Assembly: GCA_945643635.1 (NCBI GenBank)
Contig: CALZFC010000248.1
Coordinates: 2,060,001-2,124,000 of the forward strand
Length of the DNA stretch: 64,000 bases
DNA from: Allodiplogaster sudhausi
Taxonomy: Eukaryota; Nematoda; Chromadorea; Rhabditida; Diplogasteridae
Direction of reading: 5' to 3'
The translations under genes were made by a program, and so were the position numbers. Position 1 is the stretch's first letter. Every line of letters begins with the position of its first letter. The notes beneath the pieces are model-generated. The model did not search any database, had not been told where the DNA came from, and saw only the letters and a program-made list of their open reading frames with translations. Shown piece by piece: positions 23,189 to 33,890 of the stretch.

Positions 23189-23400
23189 GGATGACAAGCT
23201 AGAGCAGAAGAAGACCAGCCGTCCAGCACCGAGTAGTAGTTGTAGAATGAAGACCACAGCGACACATTATTCCCAGATAATGACGAAACAGGTGGTGTAC
23301 TTTGCGGACTTTAGGAGTACTCCAAACGATCAGTGCAGATATTATATTTCCCTTGTATCCAGAGTCACGTCTTCTACTGATGTACATATATACATATAGC

Positions 23401-23520
23401 CCTGCCCCATGGGAAGGTGTCTGATTTTCGTAATTAAAATTTTATAAGAGATACCCATGAGCGTTAAGAAGAAAATTAGGCGGTAAAAATTTTTTATAAA
23501 AAAATTAAATCAGACCATCT
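23401..23520. repeat. Fragment related to the left flank of the 30-kb foldback element
   Basis: The stretch from GCCCCATGGGAAG through TACCCATGAGCG to AAGAAAATTAGGCGG matches 30080-30160 (GCCCCGGGGCAA, TACCCATGCGCA, AAGAAAATTAGAAGG) in order and spacing. It looks like a solo end of the same transposon family. Confidence 0.55.
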
Positions 23521-24072
23521 CATTAACCATCCTAGACCCTTTAAGGCCTTCTCGGACCATCTCATTGTGAGATAATCCAACATAGATGGAAATGTAAAAA
23601 AAAACATCAGTGCCTTTGCTGCTTCTGAGCTGATCACCGCCATATTTTTCTTTAGTTTTTCTCATAAAAGCGGTCTAAAGAGTTAACACGAAGAACAAGC
23701 GAGCACACCTTCAGAATTCAGAATCAAAGCGGCAGGAATGTCAAATTTGCAAAATTAAATTTAAGAAGGTGTGTTAGAGCAGCCAATAGCGTCACGTGCC
23801 AAGCGAAATATATTAATCGTTTGTAAACTTTTTGTCCTGAACTTGATCTATATATTCGTCACTTCATCTCAGATACATGCAAACAGTGCACACAAATTAA
23901 ATATACATAGATGTATGTGAGCGTCGGATTTCATTTTGATCGAGCTTCGTTTTTCGCTATATACTCCACTAGATTATATCTCTGTGGTTCGATCTCTATC
24001 CCAATTCACTGCTCGTGTTTTAGTTCCATGATTTATTCCTTTGTATTCCCGAAAGAGCAGCTTTAATTGCAC

Positions 24073-24647
24073 ATGTCTATCGTGTCTGGCCGTCTCTGCA
24101 TGATTCCCTTGGTTTTCGTCGCTCTTGGTTCTTGCCCCGTCGATGCGCTCAAGTGCTACAACGGATTTCTCGACGGGAACGATAAGGCCGGACGTGACCC
24201 AGCCATGACGACAAATTGTGATATGAGACTGATTTTATCTGGTTTTCTTGACGCAATGAATGTTTCTTGACTGCAAAACGTTTCTGGTTAATGGAGAAGC
24301 AACGCGAAATGGTAAGAAAGCCAAATGTGTGCTCAAAACATGAATGAGTGACGCTTGTGACTCTGAAGTTGACAATGCTTGTTTGGCAGACGTTCTTGCT
24401 CTTTTGATTGAAAAAAGGAAATTTGAATTCATTATTTTTATATCCATAAACATTGAATGTTAAACTAACAATCGGTAATGGCGTGCGACTGGATGTTAAG
24501 AAGGTGACATGGTGCAAGGGCAACCTCTGCAACGGCGCCCTCCCCATCTCTCTCTCTCTCTATCTCTCTCTCTTTCTCTCTCCCTTTCTCTCTCTCTCTC
24601 TCTCTCTGCTCGTCCCGCTCACTACTCTTTTCTCCTTCCACTTCTGA
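24073..24647 (+). CDS. Secreted or GPI-anchored Ly6/uPAR-like small protein
   Basis: Exon 1 starts at 24073 and carries a signal peptide (MIPLVFVALGSCPVDA) followed by LKCYNGFLDGN, the usual first-cysteine motif of Ly6-type domains, and TTNC. A donor is likely near 24212. The last exon, starting near 24502, gives VTWCKGNLCNGALP, the closing C-x4-CN signature. The middle of the domain was not placed; a further exon may lie at about 24390-24470. After CN, the open frame runs through a CT microsatellite, giving a hydrophobic Ser/Leu tail of about 36 residues to the TGA at 24645. Such a tail is where Ly6 proteins carry a GPI-anchor signal. The family is non-enzymatic, extracellular and binding in role; the ligand is unknown. 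Confidence 0.6.
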
Positions 24648-24769
24648 AACAGTCTTACTAGTAGCAAACTAAAAGAATACCATTATTTCCCCAGCTTTTT
24701 TGGGGAGCAGAAGGGATCCTTTCTTCGCAATCTCCTCGCGAATAAAAAATAGCTGTAAATTCGGTTTTA

Positions 24770-25050
24770 GCTAGTACTATAAGCCGAACTCGCGTTTGCG
24801 GTTTTAAGGTTATGATATATCGATTCGATTGGAACTGTTCCAGAATCTTTTTTTGCTTCTTTCTCGTGATGAATGTTCAATCCTACAAAACAATTCGTAA
24901 TGAATTTTGTTTTCTAAATACGTGTCATTATTTCTTAGTAAATGAAAGTTTGTTTACACCAGGAACACTCGATTGGTTGCACTACACAAGAAAAGACATT
25001 GAATATATGGGCGATCAGCAATAAGAATAATGGCTTACTAGTCGTGAAAG
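24770..25050. repeat. Dispersed repeat, short copy of the 14.9-15.7 kb element
   Basis: It matches both ends of the longer copy but lacks its middle. The shared words include CGATTGGAACTGTTCCAGAA and TTGAATATATGGGCGA. No coding potential. Confidence 0.6.
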
Positions 25051-25379
25051 GATCGGTTTGTAACAGTATAGTAAAAATTGGGGATTGATTGAGCAGGAGG
25101 GGCAGATACTGACTCTTCTTCATACCCCTCCCTCCTTCTGGAAGTGTCTAGGAGGCGTCATGCCTTCCGTGCAGGCTCAGAATCGTGCACGATGATGCTG
25201 GAAATCGACGTTTCCACTGATTATAGCTGTTCGACCATTTCGAACGCACCCCATCTGCATCATGTTTTCATTGTTATTGCGAATTACCAGCTGGCGAGCT
25301 GATGCACACCCTCATCTTTGTTCGTATTCATTGTCTTCTTCCCTCCTCTACAGTCACTTCTCTCCCTCTTCTCTCTTTC

Positions 25380-25925
25380 TCTCTGCATGTCCATATTTAG
25401 TAATTGCTTCATTGAAGTTCATGTTGTCATCCAAGCCAATCCGTCCCTCATTTACTCTCCTTTTCCACTATCTCCCTCTTGCTGACTTTCTCTCTTTCTA
25501 CCTTTCTCTCTTCTCTCTTCTCTCTTCTCTCTTTTCTCTCTCTCTCTCTCTCTTTCTTTCTGGAAACTTCGATGGCCGTGCACGATTGTCTAGAATATAA
25601 AATCTGGTATAGGCTGTGCTACTTGTTTCATCCCTTTCTATTCAAGTTGTTAGCAATTGATTTAATAAAGAGATGTATTCTTGTATTAGACATTTGTTTA
25701 CTCAACTACAACGATGACAAGAACGGAGCTACAAAAGTTGTTAAGCTGCTGAAGTTAATAAGTCCAAGAAGACTCAATACGTGAAAGATCAAAAAGGGGA
25801 GTAAACACGTTTCATGTGGTTCTCACATCAAAACCCGACCCTCGCTATAGGGAGTTTTCTACATATTCTTGTCATTCATTCAGATTCTCTATCTGCCTCT
25901 GTGTTGTCGCCCAGGACTCGAACGA
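25380..25925. repeat. Direct duplicate of 33.38-33.89 kb
   Basis: About 500 bases run parallel with 33380-33890 at high identity, e.g. CGATGGCCGTGCACGATTGT, AAGTCCAAGAAGACTCAATA and TCAGATTCTCTATCTGCCTC against CCAGATTCTCTATCTGCCTC. Both copies contain a CT microsatellite of different length just before TTTCTGGAA. No gene is evident, so this is a segmental duplication or an unclassified mobile element. Confidence 0.8.
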
Positions 25926-26318
25926 GTTGAAATAAGTCAGAGACACTAGCAGAAAAAGATCCTTCGAAATTGAACATAATGAAAAAGTAAAATGAAAAAA
26001 TAAACCAGTATAAACAAAGCTTGTGATGTGATCTGTTGACATCATATTGGGAATAAATGATGGTTATACATATGTGTTTATTGTGCACTTGCAAGTAGAT
26101 ATGTAGGTCACTAGTGCGAGAGCTGTGAACTTTAGCGGACGTGACTTTAGTTAGTTCATAAGAATCAGCCAAATGGCGAGAAAAAAATGAAATCATTTAA
26201 CCTGGCTTCTCATCCGCAACGCAGCCGGCTTCATCGACAGCTCTCCAGCTAACGTCAATTTTCACTTTTTTAAATTTATAAATCGACTATTTCGAAGAGA
26301 TTTCCTGCTGGTTTCATC

Positions 26319-26725
26319 ATGAGCAAGAACCCACAGGAGAAGTCGGAGAAGTTTCCAAAGAATCAGCGTGCAGCCTCTGTCAATCAGCGACTTTGTTTAT
26401 TCCATCTTCTATTTGTATGAATGAATAGCAAGAATGAAAATTTCACTGAAGGAAAAAAAGGAAGAAACGAGAGGAAATTGGCGATCGGAGCAGTCAGACA
26501 AAAAAGTCGGCAATAAAAAAAATAGTGACCGTAGGAGAGGGTTCTTGGAGGCCTTGAGAGAATTGGATGAGGATGTAAATTGTCTTTTCATGGCGAATTT
26601 ATTCTCCTGTGTGAGTGCTTGTTAACAAAATGCAGATTGCAGCCCCCGTCCCGTCGCGGTAGCGAGCGTGGACGGAGCGTGCTGGACTGGATGCAGCAGA
26701 TCGACAGGAGAAGTGTTAGGGAGGG

Positions 26726-26756
<31 letters not shown>

Positions 26757-27480
26757 TGAGGGGGAGAGAGAGGGGGAGAGGGAGGAAAAGAGGAGAGAGA
26801 TGATATTCCTCCTTGCAGGCTCGCCAGGATTCCGCCCTCGAATGAATCGAGGTAAAAAGCAGATCCGACTGGAGAACGCCGTCGACGCCATCCGTGTCTC
26901 GGTACGACAGTACTCTCCTTCTTCTTCTTCTAGCTTCTTGTCCTCTCTCTCTCTCTCTCTTCTCTTTACCTCTCTCTCCCTCCCACGCTCCATCTCATTC
27001 CCTTCTTTCAGGTGCACACGATCTCTTTTCTCCAGGACCCGCAGCCGGCTCCTCCCCCCTCCGTAGCTCCACCCGTAGCTATCGCAGCCGACGCTCGCGA
27101 GGAGGAGGAGGAGAGGCAGCTCAAGACTGCACCTCTGCAGAAGGTTATTATTTTAGAAAGAGTAAACGTAGTTCTGTAAAATACTTTCTTTTTTTGAGGA
27201 AGTCGAGGAAGCGGAGGACAGCGAGGGAGAGGGGAAGAAGGGAGGCGAGAACATCCGCGCCCTCTCCACTCGCAACTCCGAGCAGCTCTCTGCCCTCGCC
27301 GACGTCGACAACGAACATGTCATAATTGATACAAAATCATATGCAATTACGGAGTTATTTTATGCTTGCCTCACGGGATCTCAGGAATAATTGATAAAAA
27401 AAATAAACAAGACAGTGATGATCATTTTTCAGACGGCAAAGGACAATTCGAAGAAGAGCGGTGAAGACGGCAAGAAGTGA
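26319..27480 (+). CDS. Small charged protein of unknown function
   Basis: Five or six short exons read in one phase-compatible chain: 26319-26372 (MSKNPQEKSEKFPKNQRA), about 26637-26714 (GRSVLDWMQQIDRR), 26819-26900 (NRGKKQIRLENAVDAIRV), 27012-27144 (TISFLQDPQPAPPPSVAPP, then a run of Glu), 27199-27318 (ENIRALSTRNSEQLSALAD) and 27433-27480 (TAKDNSKKSGEDGKK, stop). The product of about 170 residues is highly charged and rich in Lys, Glu and Pro, with no signal peptide or membrane helix. A poly(A) signal AATAAA follows near 27590. No family was recognised. The junction after the fifth exon is weak, since the donor would be CAT|GTCATA. Confidence 0.55.
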
Positions 27481-28094
27481 GAGGCCAGAGAGAGACTCGC
27501 TTCTTCTTTCACGCGTTCTCACTTTCTCGACCTCTTCGCTCCCTCGCTCTCTCCCTTTCCTCTCTCACTCTCTCCAACAAATTATGTAAAAATAAAGAAG
27601 GAGAGACGCGAATACACGAAGAGAACTAGGATGAAAAAGGTCACAGGAGTATCTAAGTGAAGAGTTGGTAGAATTAAAAAAAAAATCATTGTGAAACTCG
27701 GGAGATTTGGACACAAGGAGGAAATGCCGGGAAAGCAACGAGATAACGTTGATTATCAGATGGCTAACGATCCACTGCCTACGTCACTGCAATTCACTCC
27801 AAAAACCTCCAAGAATCCAACATTCCATCTCGGATAGATTCAACTGAACTTTGAATTTTGTAATGAAAATTTTTTTTCCGATACATCACTGATACAGTAA
27901 GCGACTCTTTTTCCTCTTTCCGAGACCCTTGTCGCAAACTTCAAGAAATATCTACGTCAAAAGCAACAGGGACAACAACGTCATACAGGTTGTTCAAACA
28001 ATGAAAACAGAGTATTATGTGATTTCTGGCGTCCTGGCTGAACATCTCAATTAGCAGATGCATGAGTCAACCGGCTACAACAGATTGGTCACTG

Positions 28095-28455
28095 TGAAAA
28101 TGATGTAAATCTACATATGAAAATTGTGCATATTTACTTGACTGCGTATTTACAAGCATATGTAATGTATTAATTTAGAAGAACACTTCAAATCAGGAAT
28201 AAATTTAATAATTTGACGAAAGAAAGACAAAGAACAGCTTTGAGCGTGCAAAATTATTGACTATCTTTTATATTGTGAAAGTGATGCAAATCTATATATG
28301 AAAAATGAATATATTTCTGATTATTTAAAATAACGTAAAGGCAAATGTGATGGGTTAATTAAAAAGAGAATTCTTCAAATTAGAATAAACATGAATAAAA
28401 TGACGAAAGAAAGATGAAGCACATTTTCGAGCGTGCCAATTACTGATTTTTGTTT
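28095..28455. repeat. Tandem duplication, two ~180-bp units upstream of the MSP gene
   Basis: Unit 1 (about 28095-28275) and unit 2 (about 28276-28455) share TGTGAAAATGATGTAAATCT against TGTGAAAGTGATGCAAATCT, then GACGAAAGAAAGA and GAGCGTGC in the same order. They are diverged but co-linear and end about 80 bases before a TATA box. Confidence 0.75.
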
Positions 28456-28537
28456 ATATTAACATAAAAAAGCGGTATTTTTTCACTTTAAAGTACGAAC
28501 TTGTAAACAAATGCAAATTTTTAGTACTCCGGGGCCG

Positions 28538-28545
28538 TATAAAAG
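28538..28545 (+). promoter_or_regulatory. TATA box of the MSP-domain gene
   Basis: TATAAAAG lies 72 bases upstream of the ATG at 28610, within GGGGCCGTATAAAAGGGCTC. It is the clearest core promoter motif in the window and fits a strongly and stage-specifically expressed sperm gene. Confidence 0.7.
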
Positions 28546-28609
28546 GGCTCCGACTCGATGCTCTCCATCAGATTCACTCTTGTCTCTCTGCCCTCTCCAC
28601 TCTCCAGCA

Positions 28610-29117
28610 ATGTCTGCTCTGACGATCGACCCTCCGGCTGCTCAGCTTCCCGCCGCGGGCGGTGCTTCCGTCCATCAGCTCGCCAATGGCGGTGCTGCTC
28701 GTCTAGTCTACAAGGTTTTAGTCTCCCCTCCCCTCCCCATCCCAGCCTATCTCCCTTTCCATTTCTCTCTATCTCTTTCACTCAATCTCTCTCTCTCTCT
28801 CTCTTCTATCTTCTCTCTTCCCTCTCCTCTCTCTTCTGTCCTCCATTTCTCAGTTCCACAGTTTCCCAGCCTTTCTTGTCTCGTTGTCTTTTCCGCTATG
28901 TCCCGCTCTCTCGCCATTCTCTCATCGATTATTTCCTTGCAGGTCAAGTCATCGAACAACAACGAGTACCGCCTGAAGCCGGTGTTGTGGCCCGCCCAAG
29001 GAGGACAAGCTCGTCATCCAGTACGCCGAGGCGCCCGCCGACGCTGCCAACCCCCAGGACGCCTTCAAGGCCGCGGCGGTGGCCGGTGAGATGACCCTCC
29101 CCATGTCGGCCCAGTGA
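28610..29117 (+). CDS. MSP-domain small sperm protein (SSP-like), interrupted by an internal gap and frameshift
   Basis: Exon 1 (28610-28714) begins MSALTIDPPAAQLPAAGGAS and ends with ARLVYK. The intron contains a CT tract. Exon 2 starts at 28943 with VKSSNNNEYRLKPV. This is the N-terminal half of the MSP beta-sandwich as found in the small nematode sperm-specific MSP-like proteins. Right after RLKPV (about 28987) the frame shifts, and the continuing homology (GPPKEDKLVIQYAEAPADA to GEMTLPMSAQ, stop at 29115) is in another frame, with roughly twenty expected residues missing between. TATA box, intron, stop and AATAAA are all intact, so the break may be an assembly collapse of a GC-rich stretch or a very young pseudogene. 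MSP-type proteins act in sperm motility and signalling. Confidence 0.82.
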
Positions 29118-29139
29118 TCTCCTCATCTTCTCCTTCCTC

Positions 29140-29145
29140 AATAAA
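29140..29145 (+). terminator. Poly(A) signal AATAAA of the MSP-domain gene
   Basis: AATAAA lies 23 bases after the MSP stop codon, giving a very short 3' UTR. Confidence 0.7.
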
Positions 29146-29149
29146 CATA

Positions 29150-30030
29150 TTCATGGCTAACTTCTTTCTTCGTTCCTCATGCCAAAAGTAAGTAAAATCT
29201 CCCCAGAAAGCGCTAAAGGTAAAGCCTTTAACCAAATGTAAAGTAGCTTTATTCGAGAAGTGGCGAGATATTTGCAAAGGTTCAGCTTATGATCAAGACA
29301 TATTGAGATGCATTACGTGAGCTATTTATCATGAAGGAATGGGCAGTTGCCAGGGGATTGGAGATGAAAAATGTAAATGCTTTAATGTTAATGCTGTCGC
29401 ATAATTTAGCTGATCTTTGTATGAATAAATAAAATAAATAAGAGACACATATGGTCAATCAAATGTAAATGAATGCACGATTGTGGTCGAGTATCTAGCC
29501 AGCGTCCAGTAAACGGGCATCGAAAAGAAAAGGCGTAGAGTTACTTGATTCTCAACACAGTACCTCGCAGTATATCGAGAACAAAACCAAAAAATTCAGA
29601 GGGACGGGGGCAATCAAGATGATAGCAGCTAATATTGGATAAAAGACAAGGGTTGAGAACGAAAGGAGTAAGACGGGAAAAGTGGAAGTCACGAATATGA
29701 TTATTGTGATCGTTTGCTGATGAACTTGGGCGCGATTCGACTGGCGAACAGCTGCGTGGGATGAGTCGGACGGCGTGGCTGAGTGACGGCTGCCAGGGCA
29801 GAGGACACGGCTTCCTACTGCGACTGCACGCTACGGTCGATGGTTGCCAGTGCAAGTTGACGGGGAGCTCACTAGTCTAGTCTTTCCTGGTTCTAACTAG
29901 AGAAGCGAAAAAGTTCCCCCCAGCTTCTATAACTCTCCTATGTCCCTTTTCGCCTGGACCTACCTTTTCTTTTAAAGCACTCCAATATGGAACATTTATT
30001 TAAAAAAAAGGTTAATTAATTGGTTGGTAG
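29150..30030. other. Intergenic DNA, nothing recognised
   Basis: No exon, RNA gene or repeat was recognised between the MSP gene and the foldback element. Confidence 0.5.
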
Positions 30031-31011
30031 GATGATTAAGAGAGCCTCTCTGTTAGGATCAAGCAGTCCTCAGTGGGAGCCTGCCCCGGGGCAAAAATTT
30101 CTGATTTGGTTATCCAAAATTTAATTTGGAGTACCCATGCGCACTATGAAGAAAATTAGAAGGTCAATTTTGTTAAAAAAAAATTTTCCTTGTCTGGGCA
30201 TGCAAATGTATGGAAAAAGTTGAAGTCCCCATAACTTTCTTTAATATCAATATTTGCCAATTTTATTTTTTTTAACGGAATCAACGTTGGATTCTGAACA
30301 AAATCAGCCCAGACGTCTTTCAGTCAACAATTTTTTTCACATCGAAAAATTACTTTTAATATTTGGATTTGACGGTTAAGTACCTTATACTCATTTGTGT
30401 GTGGGTGTTATATCTCAAAATGTAGAGCATTAAAAACTGTATAACATATATTCTTTTCGCTTCGTGTGCACTACCCCTAAGGGGTGGAAAATAGGCTCAA
30501 ATATGGGTACCTCGGATATGTAGGATTCAAGGAATGCGTGAAAAGGAGTTAAATTCTTGTTGTAACATAAAATGAACCATTTCATTCGATTCAGCACGTG
30601 CTTCTTTTCAAAAAAGCTCCATATCAAAATTTCATAAAATTATCATCTTCCATGAAAAAAAAACATTTTTCGATTTTTCAGCCATTGTCAGAAAATGACC
30701 TAAAACTATTCGAATCGCTGTATTTTCAATGGTTTCAGTGAGAACAGAATGCGGATAGTACTATTCAGTACGCGACAAAATTCTCTACAACATACATCCA
30801 TGACATCTGGATAGGGCGTCCCTACCAATGACACTATCGATTTTCCTAAGGCGGTCGCGTTAAAACTAACAGATCCGCATTTTCCAACTTTTCGTGCAAT
30901 CTTAATGTTTCTTACTCATCCAATGCATCATTCTGCTCCACGAAGCACACAAAGGTCAGAACCGATGTTTGTTTTACAGATATCTCGTGGTAAAAGCCCG
31001 CAAAAGGGTTT

Positions 31012-31078
31012 GCACGCGCGCGGCTTCGAACCTGGGACCCATGACTTTCGACGTGCACAACTAATTGGCTAAAATGAC
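31012..31078 (-). other. tRNA-like Pol III A and B boxes, left arm
   Basis: On the minus strand, TTAGCCAATTGGTTG (A-box-like) is followed about 30 bases later by GGTTCGAAGCC, a full B-box match. There is no cloverleaf with a proper anticodon arm, so this is a degenerate tRNA-derived promoter and not a tRNA gene. Confidence 0.5.
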
Positions 31079-31806
31079 GTTATAAATTTCATTTCTGGAA
31101 AATGACAAAACCAATCTTAAAGGTTGACCTATCAGCCGATAGCTATTTTTGCGCTCTATCGAAATAAATATATCCGCCAAACAGTGTAAATTGACGGTAA
31201 GGTCAAATAAGTGGCCAAAATATTCGAACCCAAAAAGTAGACCAAAAAAGCTATTCATCATAACGTGATGTATGGGAAAGTTGTTCGTCTGAGCGAAAGC
31301 TATAGAATGCCATATAACATGTGGGGATAAGTTCAATCCGCGAGCAATAAAGGCCGCGGTAATGTATCACCAACAAACTTACTTTTAAAAGGACTTCAGG
31401 GCACTTTTTCGGTACTCCAACCGAATAGATAATAGTGACTGATAAAGAATGTCCTCTCTATTAGTAAGAGTACCGAAAAAGTGCCCTAGAGTCCGTTGAA
31501 AAGTCAATATTTTGGGGGGAAATTTTCGCGGCTGTTATTGCTCGCGGATTGAACTTGTCCCCACATGTTATATGCCATTCTATAGCTTTCGCTCAGACGA
31601 ACAACTTTCCCATACATCACGTTATGATGAATAGCTTTTTTGATCTACTTTTTTGGGTTCGAATATTTTGGCCACTTATTTGACCTTACCGTCAATTTAC
31701 ACTGTTTGGTGGATATATTTATTTCGATAGATCGCAAAAATAGCTATCGGCTGATAGGTCAACCTTTAAGATTGGTTTTGTCATTTTCCAGAAATGAATT
31801 TTATAA

Positions 31807-31873
31807 CGTCATTTTAGCCAATTGGTTGTGCACGTCGAAAGTCATGGGTCCCAGGTTCGAAGCCGCGCGCGTG
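31807..31873 (+). other. tRNA-like Pol III A and B boxes, right arm
   Basis: Mirror copy of the left-arm motif: A-box-like TTAGCCAATTGGTTG, then GGTTCGAAGCC. The two copies would fire outward, away from the loop. Confidence 0.5.
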
Positions 31874-32999
31874 CAAACCCTTTTGCGGGCTTTTACCACG
31901 AGAGATCTGTAAAACAAACATCGGTTCTGACCTTTGTGTGCTTCGTGGAGCAGAATGATGCATTGGATGAGTAAGAAACATTAAGATTGCACGAAAAGTT
32001 GGAAAATGCGGATCTGTTAGTTTTAACGCGACCGCCTTAGGAAAATCGATAGTGTCATTGGTAGGGACGCCCTATCCAGATGTCATGGATGTATGTTGTA
32101 GAGAATTTTGTCGCGTACTGAATAGTACTATCCGCATTCTGTTCTCACTGAAAACATTGAAAATACAGCGATTCGAATAGTTTTAGGTCATTTTCTGACA
32201 ATGGCTGAAAAATCGAAAAATGCATTTTTTTCATGGAAGATGATAATTTTATGAAATTTTGATATGGAGCTTTTTTGAAAAGAAGCACGTGCTGAATCGA
32301 ATGAAATGGTTCATTTTATGTTACAACAAGAATTTAACTTCTTTTTACGCATTCCTTGAATCCTACATATCTGAGGTACCCATATTTGAGCCTATTTTCC
32401 ACCCTTTAGGGGTAGTGCACACGAAGCGAAAAGAATATATGTTATACAGTTTTTAATGCTCTACATTTTGAGATATTACACCCACACACAAATGAGTATA
32501 AGGTACTTACCCGTCAAATTCAAATATTAAAAGTAAGTTTTCGTTGTGAAAAAAATAGTTGACTGAAAGACATCTGGGCTGATTTTGTTCAGAATGCAAC
32601 GTTGATTCCGTTAAAAAAAAGAAAATTGAAAAATATTGACTTTGAAGCGAGATACATCAATTCAGAAATCATCAATACTTTTACCTGTTCACGGAAAAAA
32701 TTTTTTGAAAAAAATTTTTTGCCATTTAATATTGTTACTGGGGCCCAGTACCATGCCCGACTATGTTTTCACATTCGAAATCCAACGTCTGGATCTGGGG
32801 CACGCCCTACTGGAGGCATACAGAGAGGCTCTCTTAATGGATGAACTCCAAACATCATATCGGGCCTTGATTTAAAATTTATTAGCTGCTCGGCAGGATG
32901 TATTGGCGAAAAAACCGACTGTTTTCGAATCTGAATTTTTGAAATGTCATTCGGAGTATGCATGAAAGTATTATCCACGCTCAATTCTCATCCGGCAGG

Positions 33000-33335
33000 T
33001 TCTCATTGTTCTCGTTTCTCAAACGACGTAGCGCCAATATGTCTGTTTCTTTTATTCATTACTTTCTCTATTTATCATTTCAATTCTGTATCAAAGAAGA
33101 TTTTACAGATTTTTAAAGATAATTCATCTTGTTTTATGCTTTGTTTCGTGAATAATCTTATTTTTTGATACAAATAATAATTATCATCGATTGTATGAGC
33201 CTTTTTGTCTTCTCTCAAGTTCCCGCGCGACGAATGGGGCAACTGCATTTTGACTTGGCCTCAGTACTATGAAGGCCCCACTTCGCATCTCAAGTACCCA
33301 ACTGTAACACAAAGTGCAAGGAGAGGTATTGGGAA

Positions 33336-33350
<15 letters not shown>
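33000..33350 (+). pseudogene. Decayed copy of an exon-intron segment of the DEG/ENaC channel gene
   Basis: On the plus strand this matches the reverse complement of about 38395-38790. It includes the intron sequence before the exon (CAATTCTGTATCAAA, TTATCATCGATTGTATGA) and the exon itself, with a peptide like DEWGNCILTWPQYYEGP against REEWGNCTSTWPEGYEGP in the gene. It ends at a CT tract just as the gene copy does. The Cys residues of the parent exon (NCHTKC) are lost. Because introns are included it is a DNA-level duplication, not a retrocopy. Confidence 0.8.
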
Positions 33351-33380
<30 letters not shown>

Positions 33381-33465
33381 GTTCATATTTATTAGGTATT
33401 GCTTCGTTGATGTTACATGTTGTTATCCAAGCCAAAGAGCGCCGTCCCTCATTTTTCCTCCCTTA

Positions 33466-33541
<76 letters not shown>
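33339..33541 (+). repeat. (CT)n tracts at the duplication junction
   Basis: Near-pure CT runs at about 33339-33378 and 33470-33541. The first ends the channel-gene copy; the second lies inside the segment shared with 25.4-25.9 kb. Confidence 0.85.
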
Positions 33542-33544
<3 letters not shown>

Positions 33545-33890
33545 GGAACCTTCGATGGCCGTGCACGATTGTCTAGAATGAAAGGTCTGGTATAGGCTAT
33601 GCGATTAGTTTCAACCCTTTCTATTCAACTTGTCAGCAATTGATTTAATAAAGATATGTATTCTTGCGTTAGACATTTGTTTACTCAATTACAACGATGA
33701 CAAGAACGGAGCTACAAAGGTGTTAAGCTGCTGAAGTTAATAAGTCCAAGAAGACTCAATACGAGGAAGATCAAAAAGGGGAGTAAACACGTTTCATGTG
33801 GTTCTCACATCAAAAACCCGACTCTCGCTATTCGGGAGTTTTCTACGTTTTCTTGTCATACACCCAGATTCTCTATCTGCCTCTGTGTCA
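33380..33890. repeat. Direct duplicate of 25.38-25.92 kb
   Basis: Parallel to 25380-25925 with the same order of landmarks, including CGATGGCCGTGCACGATTGT. It directly abuts the decayed channel exon, so two duplicated pieces are joined here at a CT tract. Confidence 0.8.

Larger units (their letters stand above)
30036..32837. mobile_element. ~2.8-kb palindromic foldback element
   Basis: Two arms of at least 1.2 kb face each other around a ~50-base loop (31418-31467). The arms are co-linear with almost no net indel: paired positions sum to about 62885 over more than 1 kb. The innermost bases are GCACTTTTTCGGTACTC and its inverse. The outer ends are TTAAGAGAGCCTCTCTG (30036-30052) and its inverse (32821-32837), again next to TTAA. 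Between the outer ends and the long arms, the left (30053-30230) and right (32660-32820) flanks do not match each other. The same 65-residue frame in both arms is open but unrecognised. No transposase was seen. Confidence 0.85.

Noticed and set aside
31009..31876. Two functional tRNA genes
   Set aside because: A and B boxes are present but the acceptor and anticodon stems do not form.
30430..32456. Identical 65-codon frames in both foldback arms
   Set aside because: Conservation is explained by arm identity. Length and composition do not suggest a protein.
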